Positions 9,311 through 16,970 of a stretch of 64,000 bases of DNA are shown in pieces. Under the pieces are notes generated by a model. The model did no database searches, was not told where the DNA came from, and saw nothing but the letters and a program-made list of their open reading frames with translations. Source of the stretch: an uncultured Bacteroidales bacterium (GTDB lineage: Bacteria; Bacteroidota; Bacteroidia; Bacteroidales; UBA932); the NCBI GenBank assembly GCA_934667175.1, contig CAKULN010000005.1, positions 32,980-96,979 on the forward strand. Direction: 5' to 3'. The translations under genes were made by a program, and so were the position numbers. How positions within the stretch are numbered: the stretch's first letter is position 1; each line of letters starts with the position of its first letter.

Positions 9311-10633
9311 ATGTCTGATACTTACCAAAGAACTGGGCAAAGTGCTATGCTCCCCCCACTTCCGGAGAGAATGCGACCTAAAAAGTTGTCTGAATATGTC
9401 GGCCAAAGGCATCTGGTAGGCGAAGGATGCATCCTGAGGAAGATGATTGAGAACGGGAATCTTTCCTCGTTCATCCTTTGGGGGCCTCCCGGAGTCGGGA
9501 AAACCACATTGGCAGGGATAATCGCACAGACTTTGGCGCGAGACTTCTACACCCTGTCTGCGGTCAGTGCCGGAGTGAAGGATGTCCGAGATGTGATTGA
9601 GAAGGCCAAGAGCGCGTCCGTGTTCTCCAACGGTGCCGCCCCGATCCTGTTCATTGATGAGATTCACCGCTTCAACAAGGCACAGCAGGATGCTCTTCTC
9701 GGAGCTGTGGAAAACGGCACGATAGTCTTGATCGGTGCCACGACCGAGAATCCATCGTTCGAGGTGATCACACCGCTCTTGTCAAGATGTCAAGTCTTCG
9801 TCCTTAAATCTCTGGAAGCCAATGACCTCCAGACTTTGCTTGACAGGGCTCTGAAAGAAGATATTCTTCTGAAGGAGAAGGACATCGAGGTGAAGGAAAA
9901 CGAGGCTTTGTTCCGTTACAGCGGAGGTGACGGCAGAAAACTGCTTAACGTGCTCGAAATCGTTGTCGATTCTTTCTCCGGGAAAGAATCCCACATCGTC
10001 ATTGACAACGAGACCGTCACGGCTTGCATTCAGGAGAATCTTGCGATTTACGACAAGGATGGAGAGATGCACTACGACATCATCTCGGCCTTCATCAAAT
10101 CCATCCGAGGGTCCGACCCTAACGCAGCAGTCTATTATCTGGCCAGAATGCTTGACGGAGGCGAGGATCCTTTGTTCATAGCGCGGAGGCTCTGCATCTC
10201 GGCTGCCGAGGATGTCGGACTTGCCAATCCGAACGCCTTGCTGCTGGCGAACTCATGCTTCCAGATTGTCCACCAAATAGGCATGCCAGAGGCAAGAATC
10301 CCGCTTTCCGAGGCGACAATCTATCTTGCAAGCTCTCCTAAAAGTAATGCCGCTTATCTTGCGATAAACAAAGCCATTGAAACCGCACATTCAGACAATC
10401 GCGCGCCCGTTCCTCTGTACCTGAGAAACGCTCCCACGAAGCTGATGGAAGAACTGGGTTACGCCGACGGCTACAAATATGCCCACGACTATCCCGGACA
10501 TTTCACCGATCTGGAGTTCATGCCAGCGGGAATGGAAGGAACAGTATTCTATGAACCGGCGCCAAACCCACAAGAGGACAGGCTGAAAGCCTATCTTGAG
10601 GCATGCTGGCCCAAGTACTACTCAAAAAAGTAA
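9311..10633 (+). CDS. rarA: Replication-associated recombination protein A (AAA+ ATPase)
   Basis: The 440-residue AAA+ protein has Walker [10 protein letters not shown] (about 57-65), Walker [10 protein letters not shown] and sensor [10 protein letters not shown]. The C-terminal tetramerisation region includes the family hallmark [13 protein letters not shown] and the KSNAAYLAI segment. RarA/MgsA acts at stalled replication forks and during recombination. Length equals the usual 430-450 residues. It is the first gene of a short plus-strand group but has 50 bases and a separate promoter box before the next gene. Confidence 0.95.
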   Translation: MSDTYQRTGQSAMLPPLPERMRPKKLSEYVGQRHLVGEGCILRKMIENGNLSSFILWGPPGVGKTTLAGIIAQTLARDFYTLSAVSAGVKDVRDVIEKAKSASVFSNGAAPILFIDEIHRFNKAQQDALLGAVENGTIVLIGATTENPSFEVITPLLSRCQVFVLKSLEANDLQTLLDRALKEDILLKEKDIEVKENEALFRYSGGDGRKLLNVLEIVVDSFSGKESHIVIDNETVTACIQENLAIYDKDGEMHYDIISAFIKSIRGSDPNAAVYYLARMLDGGEDPLFIARRLCISAAEDVGLANPNALLLANSCFQIVHQIGMPEARIPLSEATIYLASSPKSNAAYLAINKAIETAHSDNRAPVPLYLRNAPTKLMEELGYADGYKYAHDYPGHFTDLEFMPAGMEGTVFYEPAPNPQEDRLKAYLEACWPKYYSKK

Positions 10634-10654
10634 TATAGTTTACTAATTTTTCAT

Positions 10655-10662
10655 TAAATTTG
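10655..10662 (+). promoter_or_regulatory. -7 promoter box before the Ca/Na antiporter gene
   Basis: TAAATTTG matches TAnnTTTG and lies 22 bases before the ATG at 10684. No convincing TTTG box is present upstream. Confidence 0.4.
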
Positions 10663-10683
10663 TGACTCAAAATATAGCAAATA

Positions 10684-11670
10684 ATGATAACAGAGATCCT
10701 TATCCTGATTGCCGGGCTTGCACTGGTCGTTCTTGGGGCCGATTGGCTTGTTGACGGATCATCCACAATCGCCAGAAAGGCCGGACTTAGTGAGTTCGTG
10801 ATCGGACTGACCATTGTCGGGATAGGCACATCTTCTCCCGAACTGGTTGTGAGCCTTACCGGTGCATTGAAAGGCAATGCAGACATCGCTGTGGGCAACA
10901 TAGTAGGCTCGAACATATTCAATGTTCTCTTTATCTTGGGATTCACGGCATTGATCCGACCTATAGCGATGACCCGGAACAATGTGAAAGTTGACATACC
11001 TCTCAACATTTTGGTAACAGTGCTTCTGATAGCCTTCGGGATGCATCATTCCTTGTTCGGTATAGGTGAGCAAGACATTTTGTCAAAAACCGAAGGATTT
11101 GTATTTCTGGCACTTTTTGCCGCATATATGTATTGGTCCTTCAAGTCAGGAAAGGTAGACGGTGAAGAACAGCCCGCAGAACCGGAAAAAAGGAAGACAT
11201 GGATTGCGGTGTTAATGATAGTCGGAGGTCTTGCGGCACTGATTTTCGGTGGCGACAAATTTGTGGACAGCGCCACACAGATTGCCAAGATGCTTGGTAT
11301 CAGCGACAAATTCATAGCCGTCACGATTCTTGCCGGCGGCACGTCATTGCCCGAATTGGTCACATGCGTTGTGGCTGCGGCAAAGAAAAAAGGGCAGTTG
11401 GCACTCGGAAACATCCTTGGCTCCAACATCAGCAACATTCTGATGATCCTTGGCATTTCCGCCGTCGCCTACAGACCGCTGCCAGGGGCTCCTTCAGGCC
11501 TTTCATTCAGTGGCATGTCATACATGGACCTCGGCATTCTGCTCCTTGGCGCCATCTTAATTTGGATCAGCGCCTTCACCGGAAAGGGCCGAAAACTGGA
11601 CAGGGTCGAAGGTTTCGCTTTCCTCGCATTCTACTCATATTACGTCTTCTGGCTGCTTAAAAACATGTAA
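10684..11670 (+). CDS. Calcium/sodium antiporter (CaCA family, YrbG-like)
   Basis: The 328-residue inner-membrane protein shows the two inverted alpha-repeats of the CaCA superfamily: GIGTSSPELVVSLTGAL followed by GNIVGSNIFN, and AGGTSLPELVTCV followed by GNILGSNISN. About ten hydrophobic segments are visible, with a charged central loop (EEQPAEPEKRK). It should exchange Na+ or H+ for Ca2+. Cysteate synthase follows after 26 bases, so the two are probably cotranscribed, though no functional link is obvious. Confidence 0.92.
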   Translation: MITEILILIAGLALVVLGADWLVDGSSTIARKAGLSEFVIGLTIVGIGTSSPELVVSLTGALKGNADIAVGNIVGSNIFNVLFILGFTALIRPIAMTRNNVKVDIPLNILVTVLLIAFGMHHSLFGIGEQDILSKTEGFVFLALFAAYMYWSFKSGKVDGEEQPAEPEKRKTWIAVLMIVGGLAALIFGGDKFVDSATQIAKMLGISDKFIAVTILAGGTSLPELVTCVVAAAKKKGQLALGNILGSNISNILMILGISAVAYRPLPGAPSGLSFSGMSYMDLGILLLGAILIWISAFTGKGRKLDRVEGFAFLAFYSYYVFWLLKNM

Positions 11671-11696
11671 ATGAATATATTAAAAGAACAATCAAT

Positions 11697-12980
11697 ATGA
11701 AATTCAAACCAACAAACTATCAGTTGATGAATGTCGGCACCGGAAGAATATTCCAGGATGCCGGTTGGTCATTGGCTGACCAGGAGGCTTCCGCGCCGTC
11801 ATTGGTAAGAGCCGTGTACGAGAATGAGAAGTTCACTCCCCGTGATGATCTCAAAGGGCTTTACAGATACGCAGAATGGCTTCCGATCAACAGGACTCTG
11901 AAGAACTCACACGCACCTGTGACCTACAAGAGCAAGGGGCTCGCCGAGCTTCTCGGAATGGAGAACCTGTACATAACCTTGTCAGGATACGTTCCTAAGC
12001 ATGGCGCGAAGATGGAGACATGCTCATTCAAGGAGACTGAGGCGTTCTCTGTCTGCGCAAGGTTGCCTAAGAATGACAAGCACATCCTTGTGGTTCAGTC
12101 CGCCGGCAACACGGCCAGGGCATTCGCACGAGTATGCTCTGACAACGACATTCCGATTGTCATCTGCATACCTAACGACAACATCAGCGACCTGTGGTTC
12201 CTCAAGAAACTGAAATCTTGCGTCAAGGTGATCGCGACGCCTAATGGAACGGATTACTACGATGCCATAGCCCTTGGAGAAAAACTCTGCAAGGATTCCC
12301 GTTATCTGGCCGAGGGCGGTGCGAAGAACGTTGCTAGAAGAGACGGCATGGGCACCACGCTTTTGAGTGCTGTGGAGGCGATCGGAAGAATTCCTGACGC
12401 TTATTTCCAGGCTGTTGGCAGCGGAACCGGTGCGATCGCCGCATGGGAGAACGCATGCAGGCTTGCCAAGGACGGTCGTTTCGGTGAGAACAAGATGAGG
12501 GTTTATTGTGCGCAGAACGCCCCGTTCACCCTTATGTACGATTCATGGAAAGCCGGTTCGAGAGATCTCGTGCCGATCACTCCGGAAGAGTCCAGAAAGA
12601 GCGCGGAGGTGATCCTCGCAAAGGTTCTTTCCAACAGAAAACCGCCATACAGCCTTGCCGGAGGCCTGTTCGACACTCTCAAGGAATCCAACGGTGACTT
12701 CTTCAAGGTAACAAACGATGACATCGTCTATTGGATGCTCCAGTTTTTCAACAAAGAAGGGTACGACATATTCCCTGCCGCCGCTTCCGCTGTGGCCGCT
12801 TTGAAGAAGGCTCTTGATGAGGGTACAGTCAAGAAGGATGAGACCGTGATGTTGAATATCACGGGGGCCGGAATGCTTAACGCCACAAGCAAGGGCTTCG
12901 AGTTGAAAAAGCCAGACCTTATACTCAGCACCGAACTCTCCGCTGAGGAAGTCATCGCCAGCGTGGATCGGCTGTTTTAG
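11697..12980 (+). CDS. Cysteate synthase (threonine-synthase-like PLP enzyme)
   Basis: The 427-residue protein belongs to the fold-type II PLP enzymes. The motif METCSFKETEA puts the PLP-binding lysine at K112. VQSAGNTARAFA and VGSGTGAIAAWE match the substrate- and phosphate-binding loops. It differs from ordinary threonine synthase by starting directly with a YQLMNVGTGRIF-type N-terminus and by SFKE in place of SFKD. This pattern is that of the cysteate synthase family, which converts O-phosphoserine and sulfite to L-cysteate; it is known for coenzyme M synthesis in Methanosarcinales and occurs in Bacteroidota that make sulfonolipids. The specificity is inferred from family resemblance; a plain threonine synthase is the alternative. 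A strong hairpin follows at 13015-13066. Confidence 0.78.
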   Translation: MKFKPTNYQLMNVGTGRIFQDAGWSLADQEASAPSLVRAVYENEKFTPRDDLKGLYRYAEWLPINRTLKNSHAPVTYKSKGLAELLGMENLYITLSGYVPKHGAKMETCSFKETEAFSVCARLPKNDKHILVVQSAGNTARAFARVCSDNDIPIVICIPNDNISDLWFLKKLKSCVKVIATPNGTDYYDAIALGEKLCKDSRYLAEGGAKNVARRDGMGTTLLSAVEAIGRIPDAYFQAVGSGTGAIAAWENACRLAKDGRFGENKMRVYCAQNAPFTLMYDSWKAGSRDLVPITPEESRKSAEVILAKVLSNRKPPYSLAGGLFDTLKESNGDFFKVTNDDIVYWMLQFFNKEGYDIFPAAASAVAALKKALDEGTVKKDETVMLNITGAGMLNATSKGFELKKPDLILSTELSAEEVIASVDRLF

Positions 12981-13014
12981 TTTGTGACAGATTCTAGCTT
13001 CGTTTGAGACAGCA

Positions 13015-13066
13015 AAAAACTGAATTTCAAATTTTACACGTTACCAAAATTTGAAATTCAGTTTTT
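13015..13066 (+). terminator. Long perfect hairpin downstream of cysteate synthase
   Basis: A 21-base perfect inverted repeat (13015-13035 and 13046-13066) surrounds the 10-base loop ACACGTTACC. The right arm ends in TTTTT, so it can act as an intrinsic terminator 35 bases after the stop codon. The arms are very AT-rich. The loop and inner arms recur in inverted orientation at 13340-13365. Confidence 0.65.
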
Positions 13067-13110
13067 CTGCTGCTTTATGAGGTCTAAGGATTATATCATC
13101 ATACCGCTTC

Positions 13111-13203
13111 GGTCGCTTCGACAAGCTCAGCGACCAGTGTACACAACAATCGGAACCCCATAATGCTAATATCGCGGTCACTTCGACAGGCTCAGTGACC
13201 GCG
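13111..13203. repeat. Two REP-like palindromes
   Basis: Copy one (13111-13135) has arms GGTCGCT and AGCGACC; copy two (13173-13203) has arms CGCGGTCACT and AGTGACCGCG. Both hold the inner sequence TTCGACARGCTC. The arms differ between copies by matched changes on both sides, which keeps the stem paired. The same family occurs at 13417-13440, 47963-47986, 50688-50744, 53234-53341 and inside glpB. Confidence 0.8.
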
Positions 13204-13223
13204 AATTCACACAAAAGGTATGC

Positions 13224-13238
13224 TAACAAAAATGTTTA
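13224..13238. repeat. Intergenic 15-mer TAACAAAAATGTTTA, copy 1
   Basis: The same 15 bases occur on the other strand at 19339-19353 and again in this orientation at about 24802-24816, always in or next to an intergenic region. Function unknown. Confidence 0.55.
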
Positions 13239-13332
13239 CATAAATAACACAATTGTTTTAATAACAACATAATAATAAAATAAATCAACGGGCTGAATTA
13301 TGAGCGAAATATATACAGCGTTCAGAAAATAA

Positions 13333-13372
13333 ACATTTCCAAATTTTGGTAACGTGCAAAATTTGGGAATTT
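13333..13372 (-). terminator. Hairpin downstream of the acyltransferase gene, inverted match of 13015-13066
   Basis: Arms centred on CAAATTTTG and CAAAATTTG enclose GTAACGTG. Read on the minus strand the loop is GCACGTTACC, almost identical to the loop of the plus-strand hairpin at 13015-13066. It lies about 100 bases after the stop of the minus-strand acyltransferase gene, so each convergent gene is followed by the same element in its own sense. Confidence 0.5.
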
Positions 13373-13416
13373 TCTATTTTTGAACGCCAGTTCTGTTTCG
13401 GATAAAAGTAATTCAT

Positions 13417-13440
13417 GTCGCTTCGGCAGGCTCAGCGACC
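13417..13440. repeat. REP-like palindrome
   Basis: One more copy of the family with GTCGCT and AGCGAC arms around TCGGCAGGCTC. It lies 34 bases beyond the end of the acyltransferase gene. Confidence 0.7.
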
Positions 13441-13473
13441 GGGCTAAGCAAGATCGCTGACACCTGCCAGCCT

Positions 13474-14646
13474 TTATTCCTGACGAAGCGGCTCACCGGA
13501 GACGAGACGTTCCTTCGATTCGACAGGGTTGGAATAGATGCGCAGGAAAATGTCACGGAGCTCCGCGCGATTCAGACGACGCTCTACCTTGTCAAGCTTG
13601 TGCTCGGTGTACTCTGTAAACTTCTCAACATCCTCCGGAGTGTAAAGCTCGGCATACTTGTAACTATGGTTGACAAGATCGTAGGCGATGTAGTTAGTCT
13701 TCCAAAGCTGGTAGCCAGCGATGATCCTCTTGTCAACAGCATGCCTGATGGCTTGATAGCGATCATTCTTGTCGCAACGGGATGCCAGTTCGATTTCATC
13801 AGGAGTAAGAGGAAGTCCGAAATTCAAATGAACATCACCTTTCTGCTGTCTGATTCCCATCACGATACTATGCATGTCCTCAGTACGGGTCTTAACATAC
13901 TTTTGGGTTCTGGAGATCAGAATCTCGCGAGCTTTGCGGACATCGCAAGGCTCATATTCATAAGAAATGCTCAAAGGAACAATGTTCAATTCTGAAAAGT
14001 TCTCCTTGAAAGACTTTGTGCCACTCATATCGAGCATCTTCAACAAGCCCTGCTCCGTTGTGTCAATCCCATCCTTAGTTCGCCCCTGTCTCTGAGCCAA
14101 CCAAATAGACGACTTACCGGAAGTAATGGTTTGGCGGATATACTTCGACAGGACCTGTGATGACAAGTATAGCTCTCTAGCGGAAATCCCTCTAATCACT
14201 CTAATCATCCTGTTGGACCTAAGAAGGTACTCGACCGTCTTGCTCTGCTTGATCAAGTTGTCACCTACACAAATCTCGGTCATTGGAATGCCGTTCTTAA
14301 ATAGAACCTGCTGAGTGATGGCCGGATCAAGGATAATGTCCCTGTGATTGGACATCGCCAGAAACTTTCCTTTCAGTTCCTTGATGTAGCTGATGCCGTC
14401 GTATGAGAAATTATGGATTGTATGCTCCATAACCCACGACACAGCCTTATTCATCACAATTTCTTGAAATTCATCAATATTGTGCACACTCTTCAAAGCG
14501 TTCCTAAGAAAAGTGATCGGCTCGTCAGGGAAAAGATACTCGGAAATAGCCAATACAGCGGGATGATTCGCGACCTTGTTCAAAGCCTCGACCGCCTCAG
14601 CATCATTATAAGGACAGATGCTATCAAATTCAGATGAATCAGCCAT
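13474..14646 (-). CDS. Glycerophosphate/lysophosphatidate acyltransferase family protein
   Basis: The 390-residue protein matches the PlsC/PlsB-like acyltransferase superfamily: an AMSNHRDIILDPAI block (H101, D103, D107) stands for the HxxxxD-type catalytic site, with further motifs SIWLAQRQGRTKDG and IVPLSISYEYEPCD. No clear membrane segment is visible. Bacteroidales homologues are annotated as 1-acyl-sn-glycerol-3-phosphate acyltransferase; the true substrate is uncertain and glycine- or sulfonolipid acylation cannot be excluded. A good promoter lies just upstream. Confidence 0.72.
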   Translation of the reverse strand: MADSSEFDSICPYNDAEAVEALNKVANHPAVLAISEYLFPDEPITFLRNALKSVHNIDEFQEIVMNKAVSWVMEHTIHNFSYDGISYIKELKGKFLAMSNHRDIILDPAITQQVLFKNGIPMTEICVGDNLIKQSKTVEYLLRSNRMIRVIRGISARELYLSSQVLSKYIRQTITSGKSSIWLAQRQGRTKDGIDTTEQGLLKMLDMSGTKSFKENFSELNIVPLSISYEYEPCDVRKAREILISRTQKYVKTRTEDMHSIVMGIRQQKGDVHLNFGLPLTPDEIELASRCDKNDRYQAIRHAVDKRIIAGYQLWKTNYIAYDLVNHSYKYAELYTPEDVEKFTEYTEHKLDKVERRLNRAELRDIFLRIYSNPVESKERLVSGEPLRQE

Positions 14647-14671
14647 AATAAATCATCATTTGTTATCTTTG

Positions 14672-14703
14672 CAAATGTAAGCAATTTACTTAACATTAGC
14701 AAA
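14672..14703 (-). promoter_or_regulatory. Bacteroidota promoter for the acyltransferase gene
   Basis: On the minus strand TTTG (14700-14703) is followed after 20 bases by TACATTTG (14672-14679), matching the -33/-7 consensus. The ATG at 14646 is about 25 bases downstream. Confidence 0.65.
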
Positions 14704-14731
14704 GACTTGTAACGAACTATCAGCAAAGGGC

Positions 14732-15946
14732 TTAAGCATCACGACGGAAAAGCAGTGAGCTATCACCGTAGCTGAGGAACCGGAAATCGTGACCTAGAGC
14801 ATAGTCATAGATAGTCTTCCAATCACCACCGACAAATGCCGAAATCAGCAGAATCAGAGTACTTTCCGGCTGATGGAAATTCGTTATCAGAATGTCAACC
14901 AGCCTGAAACTAAATCCCGGCACGATAATGATCCTGGTGCCGACCTTGAGTTCATCAAGTCCATTATTCTCCAAATAAGAGATAATGGCATCCAATGAAT
15001 CTTCCAATGAGTATGAATATTCCCGCTCGTACGGTGCCCACTGCCCGACATCCTCAGGAAGGCCTTTCTCGATGCAGCTGACACCGACATAATACAAAGA
15101 CTCCAAGGTACGGACAGAAGTCGTCCCGACTGCTATAAGTTTGCCTTTATTGGCACGGATTCGCTTGAGAAGCCCAAGAGTCACCACAAACGGCTCCCTA
15201 TGCATAGGATGGTCGGCAACATCCGAACTTTTAACCGGAAGAAAAGTGCCAGCACCTACGTGAAGGCAGACATTCTCGCAATCAATACCTTTCGAAGCAA
15301 TCTCATCCAACACGGCCTGAGTGAAATGAAGTCCGGCGGTAGGGGCCGCCACGGATCCACGAATATGTGCGTACAGAGTCTGGTAGCGTTCAGTGTCAAT
15401 AGATTCCGTCTCTCGGTTCAGATACGGAGGAATCGGAACCGTACCGCACAATTCCAGAACACGGGAAAAAGGGTTGCCGTCCTGCCAGAAGAACTCCACA
15501 ATCCCTGTCTCACCGTTACGCTCCACTAAAGTAGCCTTCAACCCCATAGCGGAAACCAAATGGTTATTATCCGGATTATACAAAGAAAGAACGTCACTTT
15601 TCCAACGCTTGGCGTTTCCTATCACACACTTCCATCGGCAGCGCTCTGTGGCAGCGAAAGCTGTGTTATATTCAGGCGGATCAATTGGCTCAAGGCAGAA
15701 TATCTCTATATGAGCTCCTGTATCCCGCTGAAAATGAAGCCTCGCAGGCACAACCTTGGTGTCATTGAATATCATCAGAGAGCCAGATGGCAGGAGGGAA
15801 GGAATATCCTTGAATATGTACTCGCTGACATTCCCGTCCTCGTAACGAAGAAGCTTGGATGCATCTCGCTCCGCAAGCGGGTATTTAGCAATCCTCTCCT
15901 CAGGAAGAGGGTAATTGTAATCCTCTATTTTTACAGATGGTATCAT
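14732..15946 (-). CDS. queA: S-adenosylmethionine:tRNA ribosyltransferase-isomerase
   Basis: The 404-residue protein carries QueA hallmarks: YPLPEERIAKYPLAERDASKL at the N-terminus, MIFNDTKVVPARL, APTAGLHFTQ, HVGAGTFLPVK and NFHQPESTLILLISAF. QueA transfers the ribosyl part of SAM to preQ1 in tRNA during queuosine synthesis. Length is slightly above the common 340-360 residues; extra sequence lies around residues 75-130. A consensus promoter sits directly upstream and the preceding spacer is AT-rich. Confidence 0.95.
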   Translation of the reverse strand: MIPSVKIEDYNYPLPEERIAKYPLAERDASKLLRYEDGNVSEYIFKDIPSLLPSGSLMIFNDTKVVPARLHFQRDTGAHIEIFCLEPIDPPEYNTAFAATERCRWKCVIGNAKRWKSDVLSLYNPDNNHLVSAMGLKATLVERNGETGIVEFFWQDGNPFSRVLELCGTVPIPPYLNRETESIDTERYQTLYAHIRGSVAAPTAGLHFTQAVLDEIASKGIDCENVCLHVGAGTFLPVKSSDVADHPMHREPFVVTLGLLKRIRANKGKLIAVGTTSVRTLESLYYVGVSCIEKGLPEDVGQWAPYEREYSYSLEDSLDAIISYLENNGLDELKVGTRIIIVPGFSFRLVDILITNFHQPESTLILLISAFVGGDWKTIYDYALGHDFRFLSYGDSSLLFRRDA

Positions 15947-15971
15947 CTCGTTGAGATTTTAAAATTTCATA

Positions 15972-16002
15972 CAAAGTTAGCCGAAGTATGAGAATTATCA
16001 AA
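15972..16002 (-). promoter_or_regulatory. Bacteroidota promoter for queA
   Basis: On the minus strand TTTG (15999-16002), a 19-base spacer and TAACTTTG (15972-15979) match the -33/-7 consensus. The ATG at 15946 lies about 25 bases downstream. Confidence 0.7.
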
Positions 16003-16350
16003 TTCTCGAATATGTATAGCATCTAAACATTTTAGTATCCAAATACGGTTTACAAACATAAACTACGCAACAACATTTGTAAACCTTAAGCCAATTTACA
16101 ACTTTGATTAAATATGTATAATAAGGAATTATTATCAAGAACATTTTTCAAGTATAATATACAGAATATTAGAAAATTATGCTATACCAAATAGACTATA
16201 GATTTAAACCCTAGACGTAAACTTTAAACATCAGCGGTCATTTTACATAAATAGTAGAGATATAATCCTATTATACTTATTAATAACTAATCAACTACTC
16301 TAATTTAACTATATTAATTTCTAATTAAGTTATGATTGTCTCGTAATTCA
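16003..16350. other. AT-rich intergenic spacer with no recognised gene
   Basis: This stretch between the queA promoter and the HTH gene promoter is strongly AT-rich. I see no gene, no tRNA, no DnaA-box cluster and no dif-like site in it. Short inverted pieces such as ACATTTGTAAAC are present but nothing stands out. Confidence 0.5.
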
Positions 16351-16353
16351 TTT

Positions 16354-16427
16354 TACTTTTGTAACACCGAGCTCAGTGTTGATTTTTACATTCGTTTGTG
16401 TTAATTTTGTAAACAAATCACATTTGT
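16354..16427 (+). promoter_or_regulatory. Promoter region and palindromic operator candidate of the HTH gene
   Basis: Two -7 boxes, TACTTTTG (16354-16361) and TAATTTTG (16402-16409), precede the HTH gene. Between them lies an 18-base near-palindrome at 16363-16380 (AACACCGAGCTCAGTGTT, 16 of 18 positions symmetric). A second symmetric site, ACAAAT-CAC-ATTTGT at 16413-16427, touches the start codon. Both are plausible binding sites for the encoded regulator. Confidence 0.45.
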
Positions 16428-16428
16428 A

Positions 16429-16863
16429 ATGAACAATAGGTTGCAAAGATTTTTGGATGCCGAGAACATCACACAGTCACAACTGGCGGAAAAACTGGGG
16501 GTGGCCAAGGCTAGCATATCACATATTCTAGCCGGCAGGAACAAACCAGGATTCGACTTCATTCAGAGCATGGCTCAGTGCTATCCTGATTTGAACCTGG
16601 ACTGGCTGATAGCCGGAAAAGGGAAAATGTTTAAATCCCAAGCCGTGCAACCCTCCGAAGAGCCTTCTATACCAACAAAGATTAAGTCAAGCGGCCAATT
16701 ATTCGATTCTCAAGAGCCGAATTTGTTCCCTGAAATGACGGAACAGCCTGAACATCAGTCACAAACTGGGCAAGTCTCCCCTGCCGAATCCAAGCCTGAT
16801 CCACCGAAGATCTCGAAGATTCTGGTTTTCTATGACAACGGGACGTTCAAAGAGATAGATTGA
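16429..16863 (+). CDS. XRE-family helix-turn-helix transcriptional regulator
   Basis: The 144-residue protein has an N-terminal HTH of the Cro/CI type (about 9-60: ITQSQLAEKLGVAKASISHI with ILAGRNKP). A proline-, serine- and glutamine-rich linker follows, then a short C-terminal segment ISKILVFYDNGTFKEID that recurs in Bacteroidales regulators of this kind. No peptidase or ligand domain is visible, so it is probably not a LexA/CI-type cleavable repressor. Symmetric sites in its promoter suggest autoregulation. Its targets are unknown; pyrD follows 107 bases later from its own -7 box. Confidence 0.85.
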   Translation: MNNRLQRFLDAENITQSQLAEKLGVAKASISHILAGRNKPGFDFIQSMAQCYPDLNLDWLIAGKGKMFKSQAVQPSEEPSIPTKIKSSGQLFDSQEPNLFPEMTEQPEHQSQTGQVSPAESKPDPPKISKILVFYDNGTFKEID

Positions 16864-16910
16864 CAGTGTAATTTGCATGGAAAACCTTTCAGCGTTCTGC
16901 TGATTTTGTC

Positions 16911-16918
16911 TAAATTTG
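16911..16918 (+). promoter_or_regulatory. -7 promoter box before pyrD
   Basis: TAAATTTG matches TAnnTTTG and lies about 50 bases before the pyrD ATG. The upstream -33 box is poor. Confidence 0.4.
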
Positions 16919-16970
16919 TTGTCATAAAAACCAGTGGACGGAAATAACACCGCGCCTTGGGAAAGCATCA

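Noticed and set aside
13041..13229. Minus-strand frame with SLSLSKRPKRY
   Set aside because: It is translated from the REP-like palindromes and a hairpin in a gene-free region.
16003..16350. Replication origin in the AT-rich spacer
   Set aside because: No DnaA boxes, no dnaA or other origin-linked gene and no dif-like sequence are present.
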